Of a stretch of DNA of 64,000 bases, positions 52,979 through 61,390 are shown in pieces. Location: the NCBI GenBank assembly GCA_050013875.1, contig JBEKEK010000005.1, forward strand, positions 37,790 through 101,789, written 5' to 3'. Position numbers and translations under genes: made by a program. The stretch's first letter is position 1. Each line of letters opens with the position of its first letter. Source of the stretch: Trebonia sp050013875 (GTDB lineage Bacteria > Actinomycetota > Actinomycetes > Streptosporangiales > Streptosporangiaceae). The notes under the pieces are model-generated. The model was not told where the DNA came from and ran no database searches. It saw only the letters and a list, made by a program, of their open reading frames with translations.

Positions 52979-54358
52979 ATGAGTCAGCAGTCGCTGAACG
53001 TCCAGCAGGTCACGCAGATTGTACGGCGGCATAAGGTTCTTGTCGGTGCCATAACCATTGCTGGCTTGCTCCTTGGCGGCATTTATTCGGTGCTAAACCC
53101 CCCGCTGGTGACCAGCAGCGCGCTTGTCGTGCTGCCGCCGGTTGCGCCAAACATGGCGACCGAGGTGGTCATCGCCGGCAGCGAGCCCATTCTTTCTGGC
53201 GCGCTGTCGGCGATTCAGCCGCCGATGTCGCTGCGGACGCTTGAGAACCAGCTGAGCGTGGCGAGCCCCGCTGCGGGCATCATCTCTATCAGTGCCCAGG
53301 GCAAGTCCGCGGCTCAGGCGCAAGGAGCCGCGAACGCCGTCGCGAACGGCTATATCGCGTACGTGCGGAACCCTGGTAGCCCGGGGCACGTGGCTGCGCA
53401 CCTGCTTCAGTCGGCGACCACGACGACCGGGACGGGAGCGCCGGCGCAGGACGCCATCGACGGGGGTATCGGCGTGCTGGCCGGTTTGCTGGCGGGCGTG
53501 GTGACGGCGACCGTCGTTGGGCGACGCACACGCAAGCTCATCGTGCTTGATGACATAGCCAATTCGATCGGCGTTCCGGTGCTCGCCGCGGTCCCGGTCG
53601 GCCATCCCCCCGACGCGGCTGGCTGGGCGCGGCTGCTTGACGGATATGACCCCGGGGCCGTGCAGGCGTGGCGTTTGCGTCAGGCCCTGCTTGAGATGGG
53701 GGTCGCAGAGCCGACCAAGAACAACCGGGGGACTTCATCCGTCACCGTGCTGTCGATGGCCGCCGACCGGAAGGCGCTTGCCCTCGGCCCGCAGCTGGCG
53801 GCCTTCGCCGCGTCCCTCGGCATCCCTACCGCGCTGGTGATCAGCCCTCAGCAGGACGCCGCGACCGCCGCGCTCTACACCGCGTGCGCGGCGCCGCAGG
53901 GATCGCCTCAGCGGTCACGCTTCTTGCGGACCGTCGCCGCCGACACCGGTCATGCTGTTGTCCCCTCGGGCGCGCAACTCGTTGTCGTCGTGGCGGTCGC
54001 CGAGGGTCAGCCGCCGCAGATCCCTGAGACGATCCCCACCGCCGCGACGGTCCTTGGCGTCAGCTCCAGCACCGCGACCGCGGAGCAACTGGCTCGGCTT
54101 GCGATGGCCGCGTCCGCCGACGGCCGCGAGGTCATAGGGCTCTTCGTCGCCGATCCGGATCCAGCCGACCGAACCAACGGCCGTTTCCCCCGGCGCCGCA
54201 TGCGCGCATCCGGGCTGCCCGCACCCGGGTCTGAGCCAGCGTCCGGAGATGGAGGCGTGTCCGCGCCCGGAGCCGAGCCCGAGCCCGGCTTCGTGTCTGA
54301 GAAAGATGTGCCATCGGGGAGTCATGCTCGGAGCGGCGCGCCGACGGAGCGGATATAA
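52979..54358 (+). CDS. Wzz-like chain-length regulator with BY-kinase-like domain, P-loop degenerate (3)
   Basis: 459 residues from ATG 52979 with GGAGGG just upstream. Helices at about 20-38 and 160-182 flank a periplasmic-type loop. The cytoplasmic domain has VLSMAADRKALALGPQLAAFAA where Walker A is expected, so no GK[ST] is present. It matches the protein at 36378 along the whole length, including AAGWARLL and the ALALGPQLAAFAA segment. The tail (from ~405) is Pro/Gly/Ser-rich and probably disordered. It is followed 14 bases later by a small YdcF-like gene. Confidence 0.8.
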   Translation: MSQQSLNVQQVTQIVRRHKVLVGAITIAGLLLGGIYSVLNPPLVTSSALVVLPPVAPNMATEVVIAGSEPILSGALSAIQPPMSLRTLENQLSVASPAAGIISISAQGKSAAQAQGAANAVANGYIAYVRNPGSPGHVAAHLLQSATTTTGTGAPAQDAIDGGIGVLAGLLAGVVTATVVGRRTRKLIVLDDIANSIGVPVLAAVPVGHPPDAAGWARLLDGYDPGAVQAWRLRQALLEMGVAEPTKNNRGTSSVTVLSMAADRKALALGPQLAAFAASLGIPTALVISPQQDAATAALYTACAAPQGSPQRSRFLRTVAADTGHAVVPSGAQLVVVVAVAEGQPPQIPETIPTAATVLGVSSSTATAEQLARLAMAASADGREVIGLFVADPDPADRTNGRFPRRRMRASGLPAPGSEPASGDGGVSAPGAEPEPGFVSEKDVPSGSHARSGAPTERI

Positions 54359-54372
54359 ACAACCGGGTCCAG

Positions 54373-54957
54373 ATGGAAACGGCTCTCGACGGCAGGTTGC
54401 CCTCCGTGTCCGTGCCTGCCTTCTGGCGAGCCCTCCTCCGCGCTTGGCGGCAGATCCTGGCTATCGTCCTCGTCCTCGCCCTGGTGTTCGCCGCCCTTAC
54501 GGCCCGGCTGCTCGTCTGGCCGGCCCAGGGAATGCCGGCCCACGTGGATGCGATCATCATGATGGCAGGCCCAGGAGATCGTTTGCCGGTGGCCTTGGCA
54601 ATCGCCCGCGAACGGCGTGCACCGGTTCTGGTCATATCGCGGGGCCATGACGGCTACAGCGGACCGTGTCCCGCGCCGGTGCCGGGTGTGCGGCTGATCT
54701 GCTTCGACCCCGATCCAGGCAACACGCGCGGCGAAGCCGAGTTCGCCGGGTCGCTCGCCAAGCGGTACCACTGGCAATCCATGGTGCTGGTGACGACGGC
54801 TGAGCAGGATACCCGCGCACGCATGATGATGCGACGTTGCTTTGGCGGCGCGGTCTACGTTATGACCGCGCCGCAGCCGCTGTCGTCACTGCCCGGTCAG
54901 ATTGCCTATGGCTGGGGGGCTCTGCTCAAGGCCCTGGTGCTCGTAAGGGCATGTTAG
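54373..54957 (+). CDS. YdcF/DUF218-like membrane-anchored protein
   Basis: 194 residues from ATG 54373. One membrane helix (about 28-48) precedes a domain with DAIIMMAG, LVISRG, a TRGEAEFA stretch and SMVLVTTAEQDTRARMMMRRCF. This fits the DUF218 (YdcF/SanA) fold, where these positions form a conserved anion-binding site. Family members act in envelope processes but the reaction is not settled. It is probably the last gene of the transcript that begins at 45532. Confidence 0.7.
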   Translation: METALDGRLPSVSVPAFWRALLRAWRQILAIVLVLALVFAALTARLLVWPAQGMPAHVDAIIMMAGPGDRLPVALAIARERRAPVLVISRGHDGYSGPCPAPVPGVRLICFDPDPGNTRGEAEFAGSLAKRYHWQSMVLVTTAEQDTRARMMMRRCFGGAVYVMTAPQPLSSLPGQIAYGWGALLKALVLVRAC

Positions 54958-55136
54958 TGAGCGGCTACATGGCACAAAACCTCACACGAAGTCTCAGAAA
55001 TCAGAAAAGTTTGTCAACGCCGGCCGAATTCTGACCCACTGGCGGCGTTAAAGGGGGCAGTTTTCCACCGTCGCCGACAAAGTTGAGGGTAGTGGCCCAA
55101 GAACTCATAGTGCCGGTAATTTACGGTCCACTCCAC

Positions 55137-55142
55137 TAGTCT
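55137..55142 (+). promoter_or_regulatory. TAGTCT in CTCCACTAGTCT, possible -10 element
   Basis: The 12-base string CTCCACTAGTCT also occurs before eno (62838-62849). Here it ends 30 bases ahead of the GH12 gene. No clear -35 is seen. Confidence 0.35.
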
Positions 55143-55172
55143 TCTTCCTGTGACTATCGAGGGGGGCTGGAT

Positions 55173-56432
55173 ATGAGGTCAGGCATGAGGCTGTGGCACC
55201 TTTACGTGTCTACGAGCATCAGTAGCCGCCGTCGGCGGTCATCCGCCGGGTCGCAGGTTCCGAGTCGGCCGCGCTCTGGCCGGGGCGCCGGCGGGCGACG
55301 GCTGACCCGCGGTGCCGTTGGAGCGACTGCTCTGCTGCTCGCCACCCTGGGGGCTGCCGCGGGCTGCGGTGAAGCCGCGCCAACGGGCGCCGGCGCACCG
55401 CATGTGACTGCCTCGACCCAGGCCTCAGCCTCCCTGGCCGGTAACTCCGCGGCGATCCGGGGGAAGGCGATCCACGCGAAGATGCCACCGCGGACCAAGA
55501 AGCATCCTGTGGCAGCGAAGACGCGGCCCGCGGCGGGGAAGACCACCTCGACGCCTACGGTGGCCCCCTCTCAGGCGGCATCACCCAGGCCTTCCCAAAC
55601 AACACCGGGGGCGGCGCCAACCACGGGCACGCAACCGTCAGCGCCCAGCGGCGGTAGGTTCACGGCGGACTGCCCGGCTAACGCGTCGACCAGCGCGCCG
55701 GGTTGCGGCTCGTGGGACGCGGGGCCAGGCTCGGGCCAGGCGCCGGGCTTCGCCGCGGGCCAGCAATCGACCCCGAACCTGCTCGGGGTCAACCAGGACC
55801 CATGGTCTGGCGGTCAGGGACCTCAGCAGCTAACGGCGTCCAGCGTCCAGGACTGGTCGGTAACCGCGACCGACACCGACCCGTCCAACGCGCCGGGCGA
55901 GGTGCTCACTTACCCGGACGCGAGCTTCAATTACCACGAGCTGGACACGGCGGCCTCCGGTTACACTGTCCCGCCGTCGCAGTACGACTTGAACAACATC
56001 ACCTCGCTGACTAGTGATTTCACCGAGTCGATGCCGCAGATCAGTAACCTCAACGCCGAGGCTGCCTACGACTTGTGGCTGAATAACTGGCAGACCGAGA
56101 TCATGGTCTGGGTGGACACCTCGCCCGCCAAGGACCGCAATCTCGCGGACGATGGCATGACTAAGGTCGGCACGTACACCTACGATGGCCAGAACTTCGC
56201 GCTCTGGCGGAGTGGCAGCGGGATCACCGGCTTCTATGTTTTCCTGCTCGACCACAACGAGACGTCCGGCTCGGTCAACCTCAAGGCGATGCTGGGAACC
56301 ATGGTCTCGCTCGGGTTCATCCCCTCGACATCGCCACTGACCCAGATCCCGTTCGGCTGGGAGATCAGCGACACGGGCGGCAAGCCGGTTACCTTCTCGC
56401 TGTCCAGGTTCGACGTAAGCCTGCAGAACTAA
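55173..56432 (+). CDS. Secreted GH12-family-like glycoside hydrolase, lipoprotein
   Basis: 419 residues from ATG 55173. A long basic lead, then a hydrophobic helix (about 47-62) and an AAAGC lipobox. A Pro/Ser/Thr linker reaches ~160. The catalytic domain has AAYDLWLNNW, Glu309 in TEIMVWVD (nucleophile position of GH12) and Glu397 in PFGWEISD (acid/base position). GH12 enzymes are endo-beta-1,4-glucanases or xyloglucanases. With the three GH16 proteins it suggests a beta-glucan or related polymer is made or handled here. A decayed second GH12 gene points towards it from the right. Confidence 0.75.
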   Translation: MRSGMRLWHLYVSTSISSRRRRSSAGSQVPSRPRSGRGAGGRRLTRGAVGATALLLATLGAAAGCGEAAPTGAGAPHVTASTQASASLAGNSAAIRGKAIHAKMPPRTKKHPVAAKTRPAAGKTTSTPTVAPSQAASPRPSQTTPGAAPTTGTQPSAPSGGRFTADCPANASTSAPGCGSWDAGPGSGQAPGFAAGQQSTPNLLGVNQDPWSGGQGPQQLTASSVQDWSVTATDTDPSNAPGEVLTYPDASFNYHELDTAASGYTVPPSQYDLNNITSLTSDFTESMPQISNLNAEAAYDLWLNNWQTEIMVWVDTSPAKDRNLADDGMTKVGTYTYDGQNFALWRSGSGITGFYVFLLDHNETSGSVNLKAMLGTMVSLGFIPSTSPLTQIPFGWEISDTGGKPVTFSLSRFDVSLQN

Positions 56433-56865
56433 CCAGCACGCGTGCCCCTCCTGCGCACAGCCGGTGCGCAGGTCGTACGCACTCATGCTGAACGTCTCTG
56501 GCCTGCCGTCGGTAGAGCAGATCTCCCAGCCAAAGTCGATCTGGTTAAGACCGGAACCTTTGGGCGAATAACCATTCCCGGCAAGCCAGTCAGATGTCGT
56601 AGGCGGCTTCATTGTCGCCGCCACTGGGCATCGACTCCTTAAAAACGCTGAAGATGGTGCGGAATCCAGACAGCGGTGCGGGCGTATCGTTTGTCCGCGT
56701 GAAGATTTGCTGAATGTCGGGGTAAGTCAGGACCGTGGTGTTTCCCCTCGACTGGTCTGAGACGACCTTCCAGTCACCAGGATCGTCGGCGTAGACGGTC
56801 TGCGGATGCCCAGGGCCTTGTGCGATGCAGTTTCTCGCCTTACGCCGGGGGCGTGTGAATTAAAT
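56433..56865 (-). pseudogene. Decayed GH12-family gene
   Basis: On the minus strand, 56850 to 56610 reads a GH12-like segment (VLTYPDIQQIF, FKESMP, NEAAYDI) that aligns with VLTYPDASFNY, FTESMP and EAAYDL of the intact gene at 55173. It then meets a TGA where that gene has Trp. In another frame, 56580 to 56450 gives NQIDFGWEICSTDGRPETFS, matching TQIPFGWEISDTGGKPVTFS. The middle, with the nucleophile, is missing. No start or signal peptide is left. This is a remnant of a tail-to-tail paralogue. Confidence 0.8.
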
Positions 56866-56934
56866 AATCCACACCTTGTAAGACTAAAGATCATAAAATG
56901 AACGGGAAGCGGGCCTGCGGGCGCGGTTTATTGC

Positions 56935-57483
56935 TCAACTCATCAGCTTCAGGGCCGTTGCCAGTGACGGCGCATTCCGGTCACGTTCTGACATGATCGC
57001 GGCCGGGAGCGGCCACGGAATCGCGAGCTCGGGATCATTGAACGCGATCGATACGTCCTCGGCCGGGTCATGGGCTCGATCGATACGGTACGACACGTCC
57101 GCCGGATCGGTGAGAGCCTGGAATCCGTGCGCGCAGCCGGCGGGCACGTACAGCGAGACCTGGGTCGCATCACTGAGTTCGAAGCTTTCCCAGTGGCGGA
57201 ACGTGGGCGAGCTCGGACGCAAATCAACGATGACGTCGAAGACGGTGCCGTAGGAGCACCGGACGATCTTGGCCTCGCCGGCTCCGCGACGTACATGCAG
57301 TCCGCGCACCACGCCGCGGGCCGAACGCGACAAGCTGTCCTGGATGAAACCATCCGGATCGATTCCGGACTCTCTGGTGATGTCCGCATCGAAAGTCCGG
57401 CTAAAGAAGCCTCGTTCGTCTACATGCGGCACCGGCTGAAACAGCAGCGCACCGACGATACCGGGAATAGGGGATACTTTCAC
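56935..57483 (-). CDS. rmlC: dTDP-4-dehydrorhamnose 3,5-epimerase-like protein
   Basis: 182 residues from ATG 57483. VDERGFFSRTF, RGLHVRR with the catalytic His63, GTVFDVIVDLRPSSPTF and YVPAGCAHGFQAL are RmlC/RfbC motifs in the right order and spacing. The usual RGLHYQ reads RGLHVR, so substrate binding may differ from true RmlC. No rmlA, rmlB or rmlD accompanies it in this window. It may therefore serve another 4-keto-6-deoxy sugar, for instance one handled by the C-methyltransferase. It is divergent from the ATP-grasp gene. Confidence 0.85.
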   Translation of the reverse strand: MKVSPIPGIVGALLFQPVPHVDERGFFSRTFDADITRESGIDPDGFIQDSLSRSARGVVRGLHVRRGAGEAKIVRCSYGTVFDVIVDLRPSSPTFRHWESFELSDATQVSLYVPAGCAHGFQALTDPADVSYRIDRAHDPAEDVSIAFNDPELAIPWPLPAAIMSERDRNAPSLATALKLMS

Positions 57484-57608
57484 GCGCCCAGCGTCTCACG
57501 GTCGCCGTCGCGGCCGGCGCCGGGGGGCGGGCAGGACAACCGTGACGTTGGCGAAAGAACGAGGGGTCCGCCATGTATCAGGACATAATGGTCACCTCTC
57601 TAGTGCAC

Positions 57609-57614
57609 TAGTCT
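57609..57614 (+). promoter_or_regulatory. TAGTCT in GCACTAGTCTCCTGT, possible -10 element
   Basis: Shares CACTAGTCT with sites before the GH12 and eno genes and lies 38 bases before ATG 57653 and 62 before ATG 57677 of the ATP-grasp gene. Confidence 0.3.
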
Positions 57615-57676
57615 CCTGTGCGCTAGGCAGTCGGCACCGTACGTGGGCAGGTATGAAAGCTGGAGGTCTGGTCCAG

Positions 57677-58954
57677 ATGGCAAAGGCGACATCCGAACGG
57701 GCTGACGAGGCCGTGCGCCGGGATCCCGCGCAACCTCGAGAGCACATCGGGTACGACATTCTGATCCTGGATGCCGAGCACAAGCAGAGCCTGGCCAGCG
57801 CCAGGAGTCTTGGCCGGGCCGGGCTGCGTGTCGCTCTCGGCGAAAGCCTGGACCAGTACCGCGCGCGGCCGCCGCTGCCCGCGTTCCGCTCCCGCTATTG
57901 CACCCGGGCCGTCGTTTTCCCGAGCTACGCGGACGAGCCCGATGCGTACGCGGCCGCGGTCATGGCGTTCGTCCGCGAGAATCCGACCCGGGTCGTCCTT
58001 CCGGCCGGGGACGCCACCTGTGCCACGCTGATGCCGCATCGGAAGGAACTCGCCGACCTGGGCAGCGTGCTCGTCCTGCCGTCAGATTCCGCGCTTGCGA
58101 TCGCGTTCGATAAGGACCGCACCCTGGAGGTCGCGCGCGAGCTTGGCATCGGGTACCCGAGGTCTATGCGCATCGGCAGCGTCGAGGAACTGTCGGCCGC
58201 CGCCGCCGACTACGGCTTCCCCTTCGTGCTCAAGCCCACCATCTCGTGGAACGGGAAGACGCGAGTCAGAGTCGCTCCGGTCGAAGTCGTGAACAAGACG
58301 GAGGCGGCCGACACAGCCGGGCGCTTCCTGGCCGGAGGCGCCGCCATCCTGGCGCAGGAATTCGTGCCGGGCCGCCGCGAGGGGGTGACCCTCTTCATCG
58401 TTGACGGCGAGGTGATGGCCAGCTGCGGGCACGTCGAGCATCGCACCACGCCTGCCCTGGGCGGTGCCTCGGTGATGCGCGAGAGCATCGTGACCCCGCC
58501 CGACGTGAACACCGCGGCCGTGCGACTGGCCAAGGCCATCGGCCTGGAGGGTGTCTGCGAGGTGGAATTCAGGCGTGCGGCGGATGGCCGTCCGCTGCTG
58601 ATGGAGATTAACCCGAGGCTGCCCGGTACGATAGGCACTTCGATTCGGTCCGGAGTCGATTTCCCCCTGCTCATCTGGCAGCAGGCCACTGGCCAGCCGA
58701 TAACCCGGATCGAAACCCATCGCTCCGGTGTCAGGACGAGATGGTTGCACGGCGACCTGCGCTGGCTCAGGGACAACCAGAAGCGAGCCGGCCGCCCGGA
58801 TAGCGTATCCCGCGCCCTCGGTATATGGACGTTCGTTTCTGAATTCGCTCGTACACGCCACTATGACTACTTCGACTGGCGGGACATCCGGCCGTCAATC
58901 GCGGAAATGCGCTACAGTGCGGCGGTCATCAGAAAGTCATTGCGGGAACAGTAG
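57677..58954 (+). CDS. ATP-grasp superfamily ligase
   Basis: 425 residues from ATG 57677 (GGAGG ten bases upstream; ATG 57653 also in frame). The N-domain is Rossmann-like (YDILILDAEHKQSLASARSLGRAGL). The ATP-grasp part has FDKDRTLEVARELGI, FPFVLKPTISWNGKTRV with the ATP-binding Lys, AILAQEFVPG, and CEVEFRRAADGRPLLMEINPRLPGT with the Mg-binding Glu and Asn. This carbamoyl-phosphate-synthetase-like group joins a carboxylate to an amine or similar. The substrate is unknown. The next gene is an FAD oxidoreductase 35 bases on. Confidence 0.85.
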   Translation: MAKATSERADEAVRRDPAQPREHIGYDILILDAEHKQSLASARSLGRAGLRVALGESLDQYRARPPLPAFRSRYCTRAVVFPSYADEPDAYAAAVMAFVRENPTRVVLPAGDATCATLMPHRKELADLGSVLVLPSDSALAIAFDKDRTLEVARELGIGYPRSMRIGSVEELSAAAADYGFPFVLKPTISWNGKTRVRVAPVEVVNKTEAADTAGRFLAGGAAILAQEFVPGRREGVTLFIVDGEVMASCGHVEHRTTPALGGASVMRESIVTPPDVNTAAVRLAKAIGLEGVCEVEFRRAADGRPLLMEINPRLPGTIGTSIRSGVDFPLLIWQQATGQPITRIETHRSGVRTRWLHGDLRWLRDNQKRAGRPDSVSRALGIWTFVSEFARTRHYDYFDWRDIRPSIAEMRYSAAVIRKSLREQ

Positions 58955-58989
58955 TCGAAGCAGGATTTTAGGTAGAAGGAGAAGGACTA

Positions 58990-60216
58990 GTGTCGGCCAC
59001 CGATGTGCTTATTATCGGCGCGGGACCATTTGGTCTGTCTATTTCCGCGCATCTTCGTTCGCTCGGCGTCGAGCATGTCATTGCGGGCAGCCCCATGGAC
59101 ACCTGGCGCGCGCATGTGCCGGCCGGTATGTTCCTGAAATCAGAACCATATGGGTCCGACTTCGCATCGCCGCGGCGTGGGTACGACGTCTCAGCGTTCT
59201 GTAAGCCGCGCGGCTTCGACTACGTGGCCAGGCTGGGGCCGCTGAGCCTTGACCGGTTCCTTGGCTATGCTGATTGGTACATCGACGAGCTGGTGCCTGA
59301 TGTGCTCGACGACACGGTGACCGAGGTGACCGCGGTCGACGGCGGGTTCCGGGTAACCTTCGCCGGTGCCGCCTCGGTCTTCTGCCGGCAGGTGGTGGTC
59401 GCGACCGGGGTCCGGCCCTACGCGCATATCCCAGCCGAACTGTCTGGACTGCCTTCCGGCTTGGTCACGCACACCGTGGATCACCATCGGCTTGATCAAT
59501 TCCAGGGCCGTCAGGTTGCCGTCGTTGGCGCTGGCCAGTCAGCGCTGGAAACGGCGGCACTCCTGCATGAGCAGGGAGCCCAGGTCCGGATCGTCGCACG
59601 CCGTTCGGAGCTGCATTGGAACAAGCCTAACCCGGAAACCGTGAGCGCTCTCGGACAGATCCGCTGGCCAGTGAACAAGCTCTGCGAGGGGTGGCACTGC
59701 ACGTTCTGGAATACCCCCGCCGCCTTCCGCCTGCTACCGCGGGAGATGCGGATCACCAAGGCGCGCACGGTGCTCGGACCGGCCGGGTCCTGGTGGCTGA
59801 AAGACCGCGTTGATGGCGTTATCGACGCTCTGACCAGCCACTCCGTGCGCGAGGCGGTCCCTCATGACAGTGGCGTGCGGCTCTTCCTCGACGGCGAGCA
59901 GAAGGTCATCGACGCGGATCACGTGATAGCGGGGACCGGGTTCCGTATCGACCTGGCGCGGCTGGCGTTCCTGCCGGAAGAACTCCGGTCGAAGATCATC
60001 TGCCTCAACGGTTACCCGGTGGTAAGCCGCGTTGGTGAGTCGGCCGTTCCTGGCCTGTACTTCGCGGGAGCGCCCACCGCGGTCAGCCTGGGGCCGTCCG
60101 TCCGGTTCATCGCGGGTACCCACAATGTGGCGTCGCTGCTGGCGAAGTCACTAGCTCGCCGTGCGCGCAGCAGCAGTGGACGGCTGGTGCCGGGGGAGCG
60201 TACCCCGGTCGGGTGA
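58990..60216 (+). CDS. FAD/NAD(P)-dependent oxidoreductase
   Basis: 408 residues from GTG 58990 with a strong AGAAGGAGAAGG site. GAGPFG at 10-15 binds FAD, VVGAGQSALE (~178) binds NAD(P)H, and ATGV and AGTGF loops follow. Most like the SidA/FMO-type two-dinucleotide flavoproteins (lysine-N-hydroxylase-like), but motifs that would prove N-hydroxylation are not certain. Operon with the ATP-grasp ligase suggests a joint pathway, perhaps decorating the polymer or building a small peptide-like product. Confidence 0.8.
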   Translation: MSATDVLIIGAGPFGLSISAHLRSLGVEHVIAGSPMDTWRAHVPAGMFLKSEPYGSDFASPRRGYDVSAFCKPRGFDYVARLGPLSLDRFLGYADWYIDELVPDVLDDTVTEVTAVDGGFRVTFAGAASVFCRQVVVATGVRPYAHIPAELSGLPSGLVTHTVDHHRLDQFQGRQVAVVGAGQSALETAALLHEQGAQVRIVARRSELHWNKPNPETVSALGQIRWPVNKLCEGWHCTFWNTPAAFRLLPREMRITKARTVLGPAGSWWLKDRVDGVIDALTSHSVREAVPHDSGVRLFLDGEQKVIDADHVIAGTGFRIDLARLAFLPEELRSKIICLNGYPVVSRVGESAVPGLYFAGAPTAVSLGPSVRFIAGTHNVASLLAKSLARRARSSSGRLVPGERTPVG

Positions 60217-60225
60217 TGAGCGAGG

Positions 60226-61335
60226 TTAGATCCGGCCGTAAATCCGGTGCGCGACGCCGCTGCGGCGGAGAATCTGATCGGCAGCGTGGTGGAGGCCCGG
60301 GCGCTGGCGGACGGTGCGGCGGGCCGACCACGTCAGCGCGCTGCGGACGTGGTGCGCGGCTCCGAGTATGGACCGGCCGGTCACGATTCCCTGGGCCAGA
60401 AAGGTGTCATCGGTCTTCAGGGTCTCCTTGTAGTAGTTCTTGGCGCCGCCGCCCATGTCGATCACGCGTATTCCGGCCCCGGCCAGTTGCCCGGTCATTT
60501 GCGTCAGGTGAATCAGCCCGGGAGAGTACTTGCCGAGGCATGTCTCGTATCCGGTGAACCAGCCCACCAGGAGGCTCCCGGCGCGCAGCCCGAATTGGGC
60601 GGCGACAGGCTGGTCGCCCGCGTACAGGACCGAGAGCAGCCCGCTGACGTGGGGGCTGCGGGTTGCCAGCAGGGTATCGAGGAGTTCGACCAGCCAGGGC
60701 TGCTCGAAGCGGTCCACATGGCTCGTCTGCCGGTACTGGTTCGACTTCCAGCCCATGAGCGTATGCAGTACGTCGGCATCGCGTGAATCGGACACAATTC
60801 GCAGGTCGCCCAATTCTCGCCCGAGCTTGCGGGTCTTGCGTTCTAGCTCCCGGCAGAAGCGAGGCGACTGCACCCTGAGTTTTGCATAGTAAGAATCGAA
60901 TCCGTCGGAAAGGTCAATCATCGGCGACGCTGCCGTGGCCACATGAAAGGGCTTAAAGGGCCGCTGGTCGGCGATCAGATTGTCGAACCGCCAGGCTGAC
61001 AGTTGGCATTCGCGCAGGAGTTCCTGCGGGTCCCAATCGACTCCCGGCGCGTGGACGACGCCCTGGCAGGGCGTCAGCCAGCCGCAGACGGGCACGCCCG
61101 CGCCGAGCCGCCGCCTTTCGAAGGTGAAGAACCCGGTGATGGACTGGCCCTCCGTCAGGACGGCAACCCGGGCCCCAGGGCGCAAGCGACCGACGGCTAC
61201 CGCGAACTCGGGTGAAAGGAACGGATTGGCCAGTGCTGGCGTGGCCCGCTGCATCGAATGCCACGCGGCAATCTCCGCTGGTCCTAGCTCGTCTGGGCGG
61301 GTAAGAGATACTCGCACGGTCGTGTCTGATTCCAT
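60226..61335 (-). CDS. GNAT-fold acyltransferase of the CelD/BcsL (FemAB-like) family
   Basis: 369 residues from ATG 61335. The C-terminal half with LSVLYAGDQPVAAQFGLRAG, GWFTGYETCLGKYSPG, IRVIDMGGG and the YYKETLKT end is the standard Acetyltransf_6 (CelD/BcsL) pattern, with a degenerate first GNAT half in front. Members occur in cellulose and EPS loci and are thought to acetylate sugars or transfer aminoacyl groups. Convergent with the FAD oxidoreductase (9-base gap). Confidence 0.82.
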   Translation of the reverse strand: MESDTTVRVSLTRPDELGPAEIAAWHSMQRATPALANPFLSPEFAVAVGRLRPGARVAVLTEGQSITGFFTFERRRLGAGVPVCGWLTPCQGVVHAPGVDWDPQELLRECQLSAWRFDNLIADQRPFKPFHVATAASPMIDLSDGFDSYYAKLRVQSPRFCRELERKTRKLGRELGDLRIVSDSRDADVLHTLMGWKSNQYRQTSHVDRFEQPWLVELLDTLLATRSPHVSGLLSVLYAGDQPVAAQFGLRAGSLLVGWFTGYETCLGKYSPGLIHLTQMTGQLAGAGIRVIDMGGGAKNYYKETLKTDDTFLAQGIVTGRSILGAAHHVRSALTWSARRTVRQRPGLHHAADQILRRSGVAHRIYGRI

Positions 61336-61390
61336 CTCTTGAACGCTTGCGGGGGGTTAGCTAGCCTGATCGCCGCTCCGCGGCACGTAC

